DNA of 64,000 nucleotides from Mobiluncus sp034180645 (GTDB lineage Bacteria; Actinomycetota; Actinomycetes; Actinomycetales; Actinomycetaceae), in assembly GCF_034180645.1 (NCBI RefSeq), contig NZ_JAXFNY010000015.1, positions 72,833 to 136,832 on the forward strand, in the 5' to 3' direction. The notes beneath the pieces are model-generated. The model had not been told where the DNA came from. It saw nothing but the letters and a program-made list of their open reading frames with translations, and searched no databases. The position numbers and the translations under genes are program-made. Below, piece by piece: positions 25,851 through 33,684 of this stretch (position 1 is the stretch's first letter; each line of letters opens with the position of its first letter).

Positions 25851-26162
25851 CTACTCGGTCGGTTGGTAAAGCCCGCGCACGCGAACCGTGTTTTGCACGA
25901 AAACAATGCCGTTCCCGGGCTGGCGCAATTCCAGAGTTTCGTAGATGGTTTCCACTATTTGCGGGGCTTTCGCCCGGTCGGCCAGGATTATCACCAACTC
26001 TTTTTCCGGTTCAATCCCCAAACCGAACAGGGTGGCGGTTTCGTGGACTCCAGAGCCGCGCGCATTAATAATCGTCCCGCCGTGCGAGCCGGCCTGCACC
26101 GCCGCATCGATGACCTCTTCGGCGTGGCCTTTTTCCACAACGGTCAATATCGCCTGAATCAT
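25851..26162 (-). CDS. P-II-like signalling protein, single domain
   Basis: 103 residues with GlnB-type ferredoxin-like fold pattern: I-L-T-V-V-E-K-G-H-A-E-E-V, G-G-T-I-I-N-A-R-G-S-G, E-P-E-K-E-L-V-I-I-L, G-I-V-F-V-Q-N. The T-loop region is short and has no uridylylation tyrosine motif, so it is not the classical nitrogen GlnB. It overlaps the DUF1538 gene by 4 bases and is last in the operon. It is clearly homologous to the second half of the tandem P-II protein at 27794. Inference: nucleotide-sensing regulator of the membrane proteins. Confidence 0.83.
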   Translation of the reverse strand: MIQAILTVVEKGHAEEVIDAAVQAGSHGGTIINARGSGVHETATLFGLGIEPEKELVIILADRAKAPQIVETIYETLELRQPGNGIVFVQNTVRVRGLYQPTE

Positions 26163-27793
26163 GAGTTTTCCTTCTTTCCGTGGCCAGTTTCAGCCGGTTG
26201 GTGCCCTGCCGAGACGGCAGCAGCGCGGGGGGTAGATTTCGCATCAGCAGAGTGGGTCGAGTTGAGGTTGGTCTCACCAGTCGGGGTGGAGCTCGCCCAC
26301 GGGTCGCTGTTCCGCAGGTTGGTGCGACGCCGGGCGCGAGCCTGGAACACGATACCGAGCAGCTGCAACACAATCGGGGGCATCAGTGCCACCATGGTGA
26401 TGAGTCCCAAACCGTCCTCTACCACGTCCGCAGTGGGGGTGCCCGCGGCCGCGCCCTGGGCAAAGGCCAGCACAAACGTGGTCAGCATCGGGCCAGGCGC
26501 GACCCCGCCGCCATCAAAAGCCAGCCCGCCAAACAACTCTGAGGACACGAACGTCAGCCCGACCGCCACCAGATATCCCGGCAACAGCATGTGCCACAGC
26601 TCTAAACTGGGTATCACCAGGCGCAATGTAGACAACAGAACTGCCGAGCCCACCCCTAGTGCCATCGCCGCCATCACGGCAGAGGCGCGCACCGACCCGG
26701 AAGTGACCTCCTGCACCTGCTCGGTCAGGACGTGTACCGCCGGTTCCGCCAGCACCGCCAGGAAACCCAGCGCAAAAGCGATACCCAGCAGCAGCGGCGC
26801 GCTGCCGCGCAGCGCCAAGCTCACCCCAATCGTGCGTCCCACGTCCATGAAACCACCGTTTGCGCCGGTCAGGAAGAAAGTCAGACCCAAGAACGCCATG
26901 ACGATACCCGCGATGACGCTGCGGCGAGCTGACTTGTGCAGCCTGAACACCGTGACGTTTCCAATCAGGAACAGCGCCAGCAGCGGGGCGAGGGCGAGGC
27001 TGACGCTGCGGGCTTCCATCGGAAAATGTTTCACCAGTGGTTCAAAGAGGTGGGTCGTGTCCGGAGTCAAGGTCGGTCCGGTGGTCGGCAAGGCACCCAG
27101 GTGCAGCAGGATAGACGTGATTTGCAGGGCTAAAATCGCACCCACGCAAGCAATCGCCACCAGCCCGAACGCGTCGGATTCGCTGCGGGCTGAGTCGCGT
27201 TTCATCGACGCTACCCCGGTGGCGAAAGCCAGCACGACCGGCACAGTCAGCGGCCCGGTCGTGGCGCCGGACGCGTCGAAAGCAATCGCCAGATACTGCA
27301 TGGGTGCCACCAGCGCCAACAGCGCCACCAGGCCATAAGACGCCAGCAGCACCCAGCGAAGTTTCCAGCCGCGCAAAATCCGCACCATACCCAAACACAG
27401 CAGCACCGCCAACCCTGCGGAAACCACCATAATCAACAGAATCGAGGACACTATCCCGCGGGTCAACATGTTGACCTGCGCCGCATAGATGAGAATATCC
27501 GGTTCCGCCATAGTCAACAGGAACCCCAGCACGAACGTGAGCGTCATAACCACCGTAATCCGCCCGGACTTCACCACGGTCGAGGACATAATCCGTCCGA
27601 TAGGGGCGATACCAACCTCGACCCCCAGCAGGAACAGCGACAGCCCGGCGATAATCGCGATGGCGCCCAGACCGAAACGCGGCAGCAGTACTCCCGGCAG
27701 GGGAACGACCGTGAGATGCACCAACACCACAACACCAGCTATGGGAAGGACCGACTTGGTCGTTTCCCACAGCTTTGCGGTTAAGGTATTCAT
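26159..27793 (-). CDS. DUF1538 membrane protein (second subunit)
   Basis: 544 residues, about twelve to fourteen hydrophobic segments and a polar C-terminal tail of ~60 residues. Two internal halves each carry an A-E-P-[AD] segment followed by a F-D-x-[SG]-G-x-x-x-G-P motif, the DUF1538 duplication. Recollection, not checked: a DUF1538 pair called UmpA/UmpB has been reported as a Na+(K+)/H+ antiporter. It abuts the tandem P-II gene directly and overlaps the last P-II gene, so all are coupled. Confidence 0.85.
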   Translation of the reverse strand: MNTLTAKLWETTKSVLPIAGVVVLVHLTVVPLPGVLLPRFGLGAIAIIAGLSLFLLGVEVGIAPIGRIMSSTVVKSGRITVVMTLTFVLGFLLTMAEPDILIYAAQVNMLTRGIVSSILLIMVVSAGLAVLLCLGMVRILRGWKLRWVLLASYGLVALLALVAPMQYLAIAFDASGATTGPLTVPVVLAFATGVASMKRDSARSESDAFGLVAIACVGAILALQITSILLHLGALPTTGPTLTPDTTHLFEPLVKHFPMEARSVSLALAPLLALFLIGNVTVFRLHKSARRSVIAGIVMAFLGLTFFLTGANGGFMDVGRTIGVSLALRGSAPLLLGIAFALGFLAVLAEPAVHVLTEQVQEVTSGSVRASAVMAAMALGVGSAVLLSTLRLVIPSLELWHMLLPGYLVAVGLTFVSSELFGGLAFDGGGVAPGPMLTTFVLAFAQGAAAGTPTADVVEDGLGLITMVALMPPIVLQLLGIVFQARARRRTNLRNSDPWASSTPTGETNLNSTHSADAKSTPRAAAVSAGHQPAETGHGKKENS

Positions 27794-28471
27794 CTACGCT
27801 CCCTGGTACAGCCCACTGACAGCGACCACATTTTGGGTGAAAAGAATGCCGTGGTTGGGTTTTTTCAAGTCGAGTCGCTGGTCGATGGCGTCCTCAATCT
27901 GAGGGGCGCTCTGAGCGGGGGTCAGCATAAACACAATGTCTTTTTCCGGTTCGATTTCCATGCCCAGCACCAGTTCTATTTGGGCGACCCCCGAGCCGCG
28001 CCCGGCAATGATGGTGCCTCCGCGAGCTCCGGCACTTTGCGCAGCCTCAACCACATCCTCGGCCCGGCCGTGCTCGACAATGATGGTGATGAGCTGCCAC
28101 TGTGCCGATTGCACGGCGTGGTCCGCGGGGGGTTCGGGCCAGCGTTCAATGGCGGACGTTCCCGCGATGCCCTCCATCTCAACCGCAAAAGCAATACCCC
28201 GGTTGGGTTTCTCGAAGTGGAAACGTTTTGCCAGCGCCTGCATCGCCGTGCTGGCGGTGGCGGTGTCGGCACCCATGATGAGGACTTCTTTGCGGGAATC
28301 CACCACGCCGATAGCGTTGAGCCACTTGTTCTTGATGGTGCCGCGTCCCAGCATCACCGTGGCGCCGCGAATCCCGTGTTTTTTCGCTTCGGCAATAACT
28401 TTGGAAGCCATCTGGTGATTGACCACAACGTAGAGCAGCACCGTGTCCTTGTGCCAGTCTTTCTCAAGCAT
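27794..28471 (-). CDS. Tandem P-II-like protein
   Basis: 225 residues containing two P-II-like halves. The first (about 1-115) shows V-L-L-Y-V-V-V-N-H, G-I-R-G-A-T-V-M-L-G-R-G-T and G-I-A-F-A-V; the second (about 122-225) shows L-I-T-I-I-V-E-H-G-R-A-E-D-V, G-G-T-I-I-A-G-R-G-S-G and G-I-L-F-T-Q-N-V and matches the 103-residue protein at 25851. Start ATG overlaps the stop of the upstream DUF1538 gene by 8 bases. A fused pair could make a pseudo-trimer with different sites. Confidence 0.8.
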   Translation of the reverse strand: MLEKDWHKDTVLLYVVVNHQMASKVIAEAKKHGIRGATVMLGRGTIKNKWLNAIGVVDSRKEVLIMGADTATASTAMQALAKRFHFEKPNRGIAFAVEMEGIAGTSAIERWPEPPADHAVQSAQWQLITIIVEHGRAEDVVEAAQSAGARGGTIIAGRGSGVAQIELVLGMEIEPEKDIVFMLTPAQSAPQIEDAIDQRLDLKKPNHGILFTQNVVAVSGLYQGA

Positions 28472-29960
28472 GGGAAACCTTCCTTGTCTTAGAAGAATAT
28501 ATTAGTCCGAGAATTTGAATGGTAATCAGCGGTGTCATGGCGACCGTTGCGATTACCCCTAGTCCGTCCACCACCACGTTTGCTCCCGGTGTCCCGGCCG
28601 CCGCTCCTTGGGCAAAAGCCAGCACGAAAGTAGCGGTCATGGGCCCGGACGCCACCCCGCCGGAATCGAAGGCGATGCCGGTAAACAGCGGTGGAGCGTA
28701 ACGCATCATGATGACAGCTACCACGTATCCCGGCAGCAGGATGTGCCATAGCTCCAGCGTGGGCACGAGGACCCGCGCGGTGGACAGCACGACCGCCACG
28801 CCCACCCCTAGTGCCAGCGAAAACATCACCGCTTTGCGGTGCACGGCCCCGGCCGTAACGTCCTCGACCTGGTCCATCAGTACGTAGACTGCCGGTTCGG
28901 CCAGAATCGTCACGACCCCCAGCCCGAACGCCACTGCCAGCAGCAGGGCGGGATGCTGGTTAGCGGCCAGCGTTTCACCGATAGTGCGGCCCACATCCAT
29001 GAAACCCGCGTTGACCCCGGTCAGGAACGTAACCAGGCCGACGTAGGAAAACACCAGGCCCAAGATGATACGACGCAGTTTCTCCGCGGTCAGGGGGAAA
29101 AACTTTGCTACAGCTCCTACCACGAAGGCGGTGAGAATCGGAGCCAATCCGAGCGCCACGTCACGAACCTGACGAGGAGCCTCTTGTGCCAGCGCCGCCA
29201 ACGGGCTGAGATTCAACACTTCCGGAGCGGGAATGTCGCGGGGAATCTCTCCCAGCCGAAAGATGACGGCGGTAACCAGCACCGCCACAATTGCCCCCGC
29301 GGAAGTAATTCCCACCAGCCCAAACGCATCAGCTTCACCGCCACGGGAGTCCTTTTTCATCGCGGACACCCCCGCCGCCATCGCCAAGATGAACGGCACG
29401 GTCAACGCCCCGGTGGTGGCTCCTGAAGCATCGAAAGAAATCGCGAGGTACTCAGTGGGAGCGAAAAAGCCTAGGACCGCCACCAAAACATAGGCGCCCA
29501 GAAGGATGAATTTCAGAGGGATGGAACGGATGATGCGCACCATGCCGATAGTCAGAAACGCCGCTATCCCCAGGCTCACCACCAGCACCAAAAAGAGTTT
29601 ACCCAGTAACCCGCCAGTGATCAGCTCGACTTGGCCACCGTAAATATGCAGGTCAGGCTCCGCTACCGAAATGAACAGGCCCAACACAAAGGTTGCTGAT
29701 ATCACGACCGAAATCCTGCCGGACCGAGCGATGGCGTGTCCCAGCAGCTGCCCGATGGGGGTCAGGCCAATGTCTACTCCCAGCAGGAAAATCGCCAAAC
29801 CCACGATAATTGCGAACGTGCCCAAGGCAAAACGCGCCGGCAGCGAGCCTTCCAGAGGAACCAGCGTGAGTGCCAAAACCACGACAATCGCGACAATAGG
29901 CGTCACAGAGAACAGCGTCTCTTTCAGCTTTCGCAGCGGTGCAGAATAATCAGCAAGCAA
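28464..29960 (-). CDS. DUF1538 membrane protein (first subunit)
   Basis: 498 residues, homologous along its length to the protein at 26159 (for example L-E-L-W-H-I-L-L-P-G-Y, F-D-S-G-G-V-A-S-G-P-M, F-V-L-A-F-A-Q-G-A-A-A-G-T-P). About twelve hydrophobic segments in two related halves. It is the first gene of the operon. The pair is probably a heterodimeric cation transporter, with the P-II proteins as cytoplasmic sensors; substrate and ligand are unknown. Confidence 0.85.
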   Translation of the reverse strand: MLADYSAPLRKLKETLFSVTPIVAIVVVLALTLVPLEGSLPARFALGTFAIIVGLAIFLLGVDIGLTPIGQLLGHAIARSGRISVVISATFVLGLFISVAEPDLHIYGGQVELITGGLLGKLFLVLVVSLGIAAFLTIGMVRIIRSIPLKFILLGAYVLVAVLGFFAPTEYLAISFDASGATTGALTVPFILAMAAGVSAMKKDSRGGEADAFGLVGITSAGAIVAVLVTAVIFRLGEIPRDIPAPEVLNLSPLAALAQEAPRQVRDVALGLAPILTAFVVGAVAKFFPLTAEKLRRIILGLVFSYVGLVTFLTGVNAGFMDVGRTIGETLAANQHPALLLAVAFGLGVVTILAEPAVYVLMDQVEDVTAGAVHRKAVMFSLALGVGVAVVLSTARVLVPTLELWHILLPGYVVAVIMMRYAPPLFTGIAFDSGGVASGPMTATFVLAFAQGAAAGTPGANVVVDGLGVIATVAMTPLITIQILGLIYSSKTRKVSHA

Positions 29961-30071
29961 AGTGGCTCCTCACATCGGGGCTTTTTTATGCCAGTTTATC
30001 AAGTTGTCCAACCGAAGAGCACCCTGCCGGCCGCGCGAGGTTAGGCGGTGCCAGTATGCCCGCGAGTGCTT

Positions 30072-30187
30072 GTGGGGTTCGGGCTGGGGTTGATGTTATT
30101 TGGTGATTAAATCGGGGTTGCTGGTCTATATGGTCACGTACCCCTGTTTAATCACCGATTTTGATCACAAACTGCCGGGCAGTGAGG
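30072..30187. repeat. 116-bp interspersed repeat, copy A
   Basis: Aligns without gaps to 56377-56492 with about 14 differences by my count. Contains paired arms GGTGATTAAA (30102-30111) and TTTAATCACC (30147-30156). Confidence 0.8.
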
Positions 30188-30207
30188 TTTGGCGGTGTTC
30201 GGGGGGC

Positions 30208-30360
30208 TCTGAGTCGCAGAAAGACATGGAAAGCTACGCTTTCCGTACCGAGTGAGCCTTGATACGCGAACATGCTCGCGTATCAGGACGAGCAAGCCGG
30301 GGGACGCAATCTCGCAGAGATTGCAAGTACCCATATGCGCCTTCGAGGCACTTCACCACC
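30208..30360. repeat. Hairpin-rich repeat, copy 1 (left of ispD)
   Basis: Inverted relative to 31610-31797. Contains three short hairpins: 30228-30244 (7-bp stem), 30260-30285 (10-bp stem) and 30306-30324 (8-bp stem). Hairpins 2 and 3 and the segments around them are shared with copy 2; hairpin 1 is not. Confidence 0.8.
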
Positions 30361-30382
30361 CTCGCGTAAAACCGGCCTGTCT

Positions 30383-30511
30383 TGCATGAATGACCGATTT
30401 CGCTATGCTCAGAGCCTATCGGCAGGAACTAGAATCGCCATAACCTGCAGGTTTAGAAAATAGGGAGTCTATGATGGTCCAGATTCTGGGTTGAAATCGG
30501 TCATTCGTGCA
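30383..30511. repeat. Small terminal-inverted-repeat element, copy 2
   Basis: 129 bases with 19-bp inverted ends (one mismatch): TGCATGAATGACCGATTTC against the right arm at 30493-30511. Ends and parts of the interior match the element at 21192-21316. Confidence 0.75.
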
Positions 30512-30613
30512 ACTCTTCCGAAAAACCACGGAGGTTTCACTCCCAAACAGGACAGAAATCCGGGATTAAATGGCCGGGAGAACCAAAAGCTACTCGCTAG
30601 GTTGCAGATATAA

Positions 30614-30667
30614 GGGGAGAATAGCCGGGTAGCTGCCATTATTGGCAGCTACCCGGCTATATTCCCC
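30614..30667. terminator. Very strong orphan hairpin 57 bases before ispD
   Basis: An 18-bp perfect stem (30621-30638 with 30643-30660), TTAT loop, extended by four G-C pairs, one A-T and one wobble past a single mismatch. No gene on either strand ends just before it, so it may terminate an unannotated RNA or control ispD. Confidence 0.6.
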
Positions 30668-30723
30668 CTATAATCCACGCACACCCCGAAACCAGGGGAA
30701 AATTTTGGGGGTAAATTGACAGG

Positions 30724-31449
30724 GTGAGACTTTTTGTGGTGCTGACTGCGGCGGGGTCGGGAACTCGGCTCGGCTGCGATATGCCCAAAGCGCTGGTTCT
30801 CGTAGCGGACCGCCCATTGCTGGAGTGGGCTTTGCAAGGTCTACCCAGGTGCGATTTTGTGGTTGTCAGCGCCCCGTCAGCGCAGCTAGACCGTTTTAAG
30901 TCGGTGGTTTCCAGTGATGGCATCCCCGCTGCGGTTGTCCCCGGCGGCTCTTCGCGACAAGGCTCAGTAGCGGCAGCCATACGGGCACTGGTAAACATGG
31001 TTGACCCGGTGCAAGACGATGACTTGGTCCTGGTTCATGACGCGGCCCGACCTTTCGCTCCCTCCGCAGTGTTTGACCGCGTGGTGGCGGCTTTGCAGGA
31101 CGGTCATCGGGCCGTTGTTCCCGTTCTACCCGTCACCGACACAATCAAGGTCGTAACTCCGCGGACCCATCCCGACGAGCCAGTCGAGATCGTCACCGCC
31201 ACCCCAAACCGCGCGACGTTGCGGGCTGTCCAAACGCCCCAGGGCTTTTACCTGCACGAGTTGGCTGCACTACACGAGCGGTTTGCCGAGCAATCGCTTA
31301 CGGAGTCCACGGCATTTTCCGATGATGCAGCACTATACGAAGCCGCGGGCCTGCCAGTCGTGACCGTGGACGGCGATCGCTTAGCCTACAAAATCACCAC
31401 TCCCGCTGACCTGGCCCTCGCCGAATCCCAGCATTCCCCACATTACTGA
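30724..31449 (+). CDS. ispD: 2-C-methyl-D-erythritol 4-phosphate cytidylyltransferase
   Basis: 241 residues. The nucleotide-binding signature L-T-A-A-G-S-G-T-R-L-G-C-D-M-P-K-A is at the N-terminus, with V-L-V-H-D-A-A-R-P-F and V-P-V-L-P-V-T-D-T-I-K later. It transfers CMP to methylerythritol phosphate in the non-mevalonate isoprenoid pathway; ispH is also in the window. Start is GTG at 30724. No ispF follows. The gene is enclosed by an inverted pair of hairpin-rich repeats. Confidence 0.92.
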   Translation: MRLFVVLTAAGSGTRLGCDMPKALVLVADRPLLEWALQGLPRCDFVVVSAPSAQLDRFKSVVSSDGIPAAVVPGGSSRQGSVAAAIRALVNMVDPVQDDDLVLVHDAARPFAPSAVFDRVVAALQDGHRAVVPVLPVTDTIKVVTPRTHPDEPVEIVTATPNRATLRAVQTPQGFYLHELAALHERFAEQSLTESTAFSDDAALYEAAGLPVVTVDGDRLAYKITTPADLALAESQHSPHY

Positions 31450-31609
31450 CGTCCCAGATTTTTCCTGAGCCGCAACAATAACTCACGATTTCTAGACAAT
31501 AGATACTATTTGCACACCTTGATGTCCCATTGATGGCACACTATGCAGTTCTGAGGGGTAAACAGGATTGTCCGGGGTACCCTCGATATTTTGGTCGTAA
31601 GAGGTCCCG

Positions 31610-31797
31610 TGGTGGAGGGCCTCGAAGGAGCATATGGGTACTTGCAATCTCTGCGAGATTGCGTCCCCTGGCTCGCTCGTCCTGATACGCGAGCAAGCTC
31701 GCGTATCAGGACTCACTCGCTGCGGGTGTTCGTAGTTTTTCTTAGCGGCTTGCCCGCTTAGAAAAACAGAACGGGACCCCATTTCTGCGACTGAGAG
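31610..31797. repeat. Hairpin-rich repeat, copy 2 (right of ispD, inverted)
   Basis: Reverse complement of copy 1 over most of its length. Hairpins at 31643-31661 and 31683-31708 match copy 1; the hairpin at 31736-31766 (13-bp stem, one mismatch) occupies the place of the unrelated hairpin 1 of copy 1. Confidence 0.8.
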
Positions 31798-31938
31798 GCA
31801 TCCCCCCGACGCCGCACGGACCGACCTAGCGAGCAACAACCCGCTTGAGCGGCGGACCCCTAGATAACACGAGAGAACTTAACAAATCCCTAACTTAAAA
31901 CCGGTAGGTTAACAGTAAAGTCATCAAAGGGGAGAGAC

Positions 31939-32067
31939 ATGCCAAAACCAGGCGGATTCATACAAATACTTACGTGGTGCATGGGGGCGCGATGGCAGCG
32001 CGAAGCGCATGAGCCATCGCGGGCCGGGCGCGTAGGCGTCAAAAAACGGTCCGGGGGACCGTTTTAG
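31939..32067 (+). CDS. 42-residue leader frame duplicating the start of the next transporter
   Basis: A good ribosome site (AAAGGGGAGAGAC) precedes ATG at 31939. The first 15 residues are almost those of the transporter at 32113 (45 of 46 bases identical), then the frame diverges through two hairpins and ends with TAG in the right arm of the second. Either gene debris from a tandem duplication or a translated leader peptide upstream of the transporter. Confidence 0.4.
   Translation: MPKPGGFIQILTWCMGARWQREAHEPSRAGRVGVKKRSGGPF
32043..32065 (+). terminator. Hairpin at the end of the leader frame
   Basis: AAAACGGTCC-ggg-GGACCGTTTT, a 10-bp perfect stem ending in T residues, 48 bases before the transporter start. 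Shape fits an intrinsic terminator or attenuator. Confidence 0.55.
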
Positions 32068-32112
32068 CCGCAGCTCCACAAACAGAATCCAACCAGCTCA
32101 CAGGAGAAAACA

Positions 32113-33684
32113 ATGTCAAAACCAGGCGGATTCATACAAATACTTACGTGGTGCATGTGGGACGCCGGCGGCGCCTCTGTCAACGCGGTCGCGACCACTT
32201 TCGTGTTCACGGTGTACCTGACCGGGGCCGCTTTTGGCAACCAAACTGCCTCTTCACAAGCCGTTTCAGCCGGCATGACCATCGCGGGGATTATCGTAGC
32301 GCTGACTGCCCCCATCACGGGGCAGCGCGCGGATCGGCGCGGCAAAGGGACGTTCTGGCTGGGAGTGTTTTCGGCAATCATCATCGCTTGCCTGGCGGCG
32401 ATGTTCTTTGTAGCGCCGCACCCGAACTTCCTGTGGCTGGGCGTGGGCCTGCTGGCGTTGATGACCATGTTCTTCGAGTTCGCCACCGTGAACTATTACG
32501 CCATGCTGACCCGGATTTCCAACGCCGACAACATCGGAAAAATCAGCGGTATCGGCTGGGCCAGCTGATATTTCGGCGGAATCGTCCTGTTGATGTTCCT
32601 GAACTTCGGTTTCATCTCGGAAAATAACTTCACCGGTTTGGATACCTCAAACGGCATGGGGATACGGGTCGCGATGCTGGTCGCGGCCGTGTGGTCGCTG
32701 ATTTTCTTTGTGCCTGTGCTGTTCACCGTGCGCGGACGAGTTGTACCGGGCAGCGAAAACCTGCCGCACGAGTCTATTTTCACTTCCTACAAAAAGCTGT
32801 TCCAAACCATCGCCTGGCTGTTCCGTAACGCCCCGAACGTGTTGTATTTCCTGCTTGCCTCCGCGATTTTCCGCGATGGGCTGTCCGGCGTCTTTACGTT
32901 CGGAGGCATCATCGCCGCGGTGACTTTTGGTTTCTCTCCGGGGGAAGTCATTATTTTTGCGGTCGTCGCCAACGTTGCGGCCGGTATCGCCACAACGTTG
33001 ATGGGTTTCTTTGACGATAAAATCGGCCCCAAGAAAGTCATGATTTTCTCGCTCATCATGCTGGTAGCCTGCTGTTTGGGGGTTTTCGCCCTGCACGCTC
33101 AAGGCAAAATCATCATGTGGACGATCGGGCTGTTCATGACGCTGTGGGTCGGCCCAGCCCAGTCGGCTTCCCGTTCTTTCCTGGCGCGGCGCATTCCCGA
33201 GGGTCACGAGGGCGAGGTGTTTGGGCTCTACCAGACGACGGGTCGCTCGGTGACGTGGCTGGCTCCCCTGATGTTTACCCTGTTCATCAGCCTGGGCCAG
33301 CACTTTACCCCGTTTATTCCGCCCGCTTTGCTGTCCGTGACCACGGGTCCGGGCGGCCCGATGATGGCGATTCACGAGCAGGCTCAATACTGGGGCATCC
33401 TCGGGATTGGCTTGGTGCTGCTGGTGGGGTTGCTGCTGTTGCTGCCGGTGCGCGAGAATCACATGGTATTACGGCGGGCTCCCGAGGCCGCACCTAACGT
33501 TTCCGCTCCTGCCGACGTTTCGGGCGACCCCACAAGTCCTGAGGGGGACGTTTCCGTGTCCGTTTCGCCCTCCAGGCCCGGCCAGCCCGTCGAGCTCCAG
33601 GCGGAAACAGCGACGGAGGACTCTTCACCCGGAACTCCCCCGCCCAGTACGCAACCCCCCCACACAAACCCCCGGAGGTGCCCA
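32113..33684 (+). pseudogene. UMF1-like MFS transporter interrupted by an in-frame TGA
   Basis: Start ATG follows CAGGAGAAAACA. Residues 1-151 (T-W-C-M-W-D-A-G-G-A-S-V-N, V-F-T-V-Y-L-T) match the N-terminus of UMF1-type MFS carriers. A TGA at 32566-32568 then interrupts G-W-A-S-[stop]-Y-F-G-G-I-V-L-L, and the same frame continues with the remaining helices to about 33460 and a Pro/Ser-rich tail. The family usually has Gly before Y-[FL]-G-G, so a GGA-to-TGA change is likely. The frame has no stop before the following lipoprotein gene. Probably a recent nonsense mutation or a sequencing error, since conservation downstream of the stop looks intact. Confidence 0.7.

Larger units (their letters stand above)
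29961..30723. other. 763-base gene-free region upstream of ispD, filled with repeats
   Basis: Between divergent DUF1538 and ispD genes. It holds a 116-bp repeat (30072-30187), a hairpin-rich repeat (30208-30360), a terminal-inverted-repeat element (30383-30511) and a very strong hairpin (30614-30667). No convincing reading frame. Confidence 0.7.
31450..32112. other. 663-base region after ispD with repeat, mini-ORF and hairpins
   Basis: Holds the second hairpin-rich repeat (31610-31797), a 42-codon mini-frame that duplicates the start of the next gene (31939-32067) and two hairpins (31988-32021, 32043-32065). Nothing else supported. Confidence 0.65.

Noticed and set aside
31492..31839. 115-residue minus-strand open frame after ispD
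   Set aside because: It reads through the hairpin-rich repeat and has no family features or ribosome site.
32566..32568. TGA decoded as selenocysteine or glycine
   Set aside because: Glycine, not cysteine, is expected here, no SECIS-like structure was noticed, and TGA is used as a normal stop by many genes in the window.
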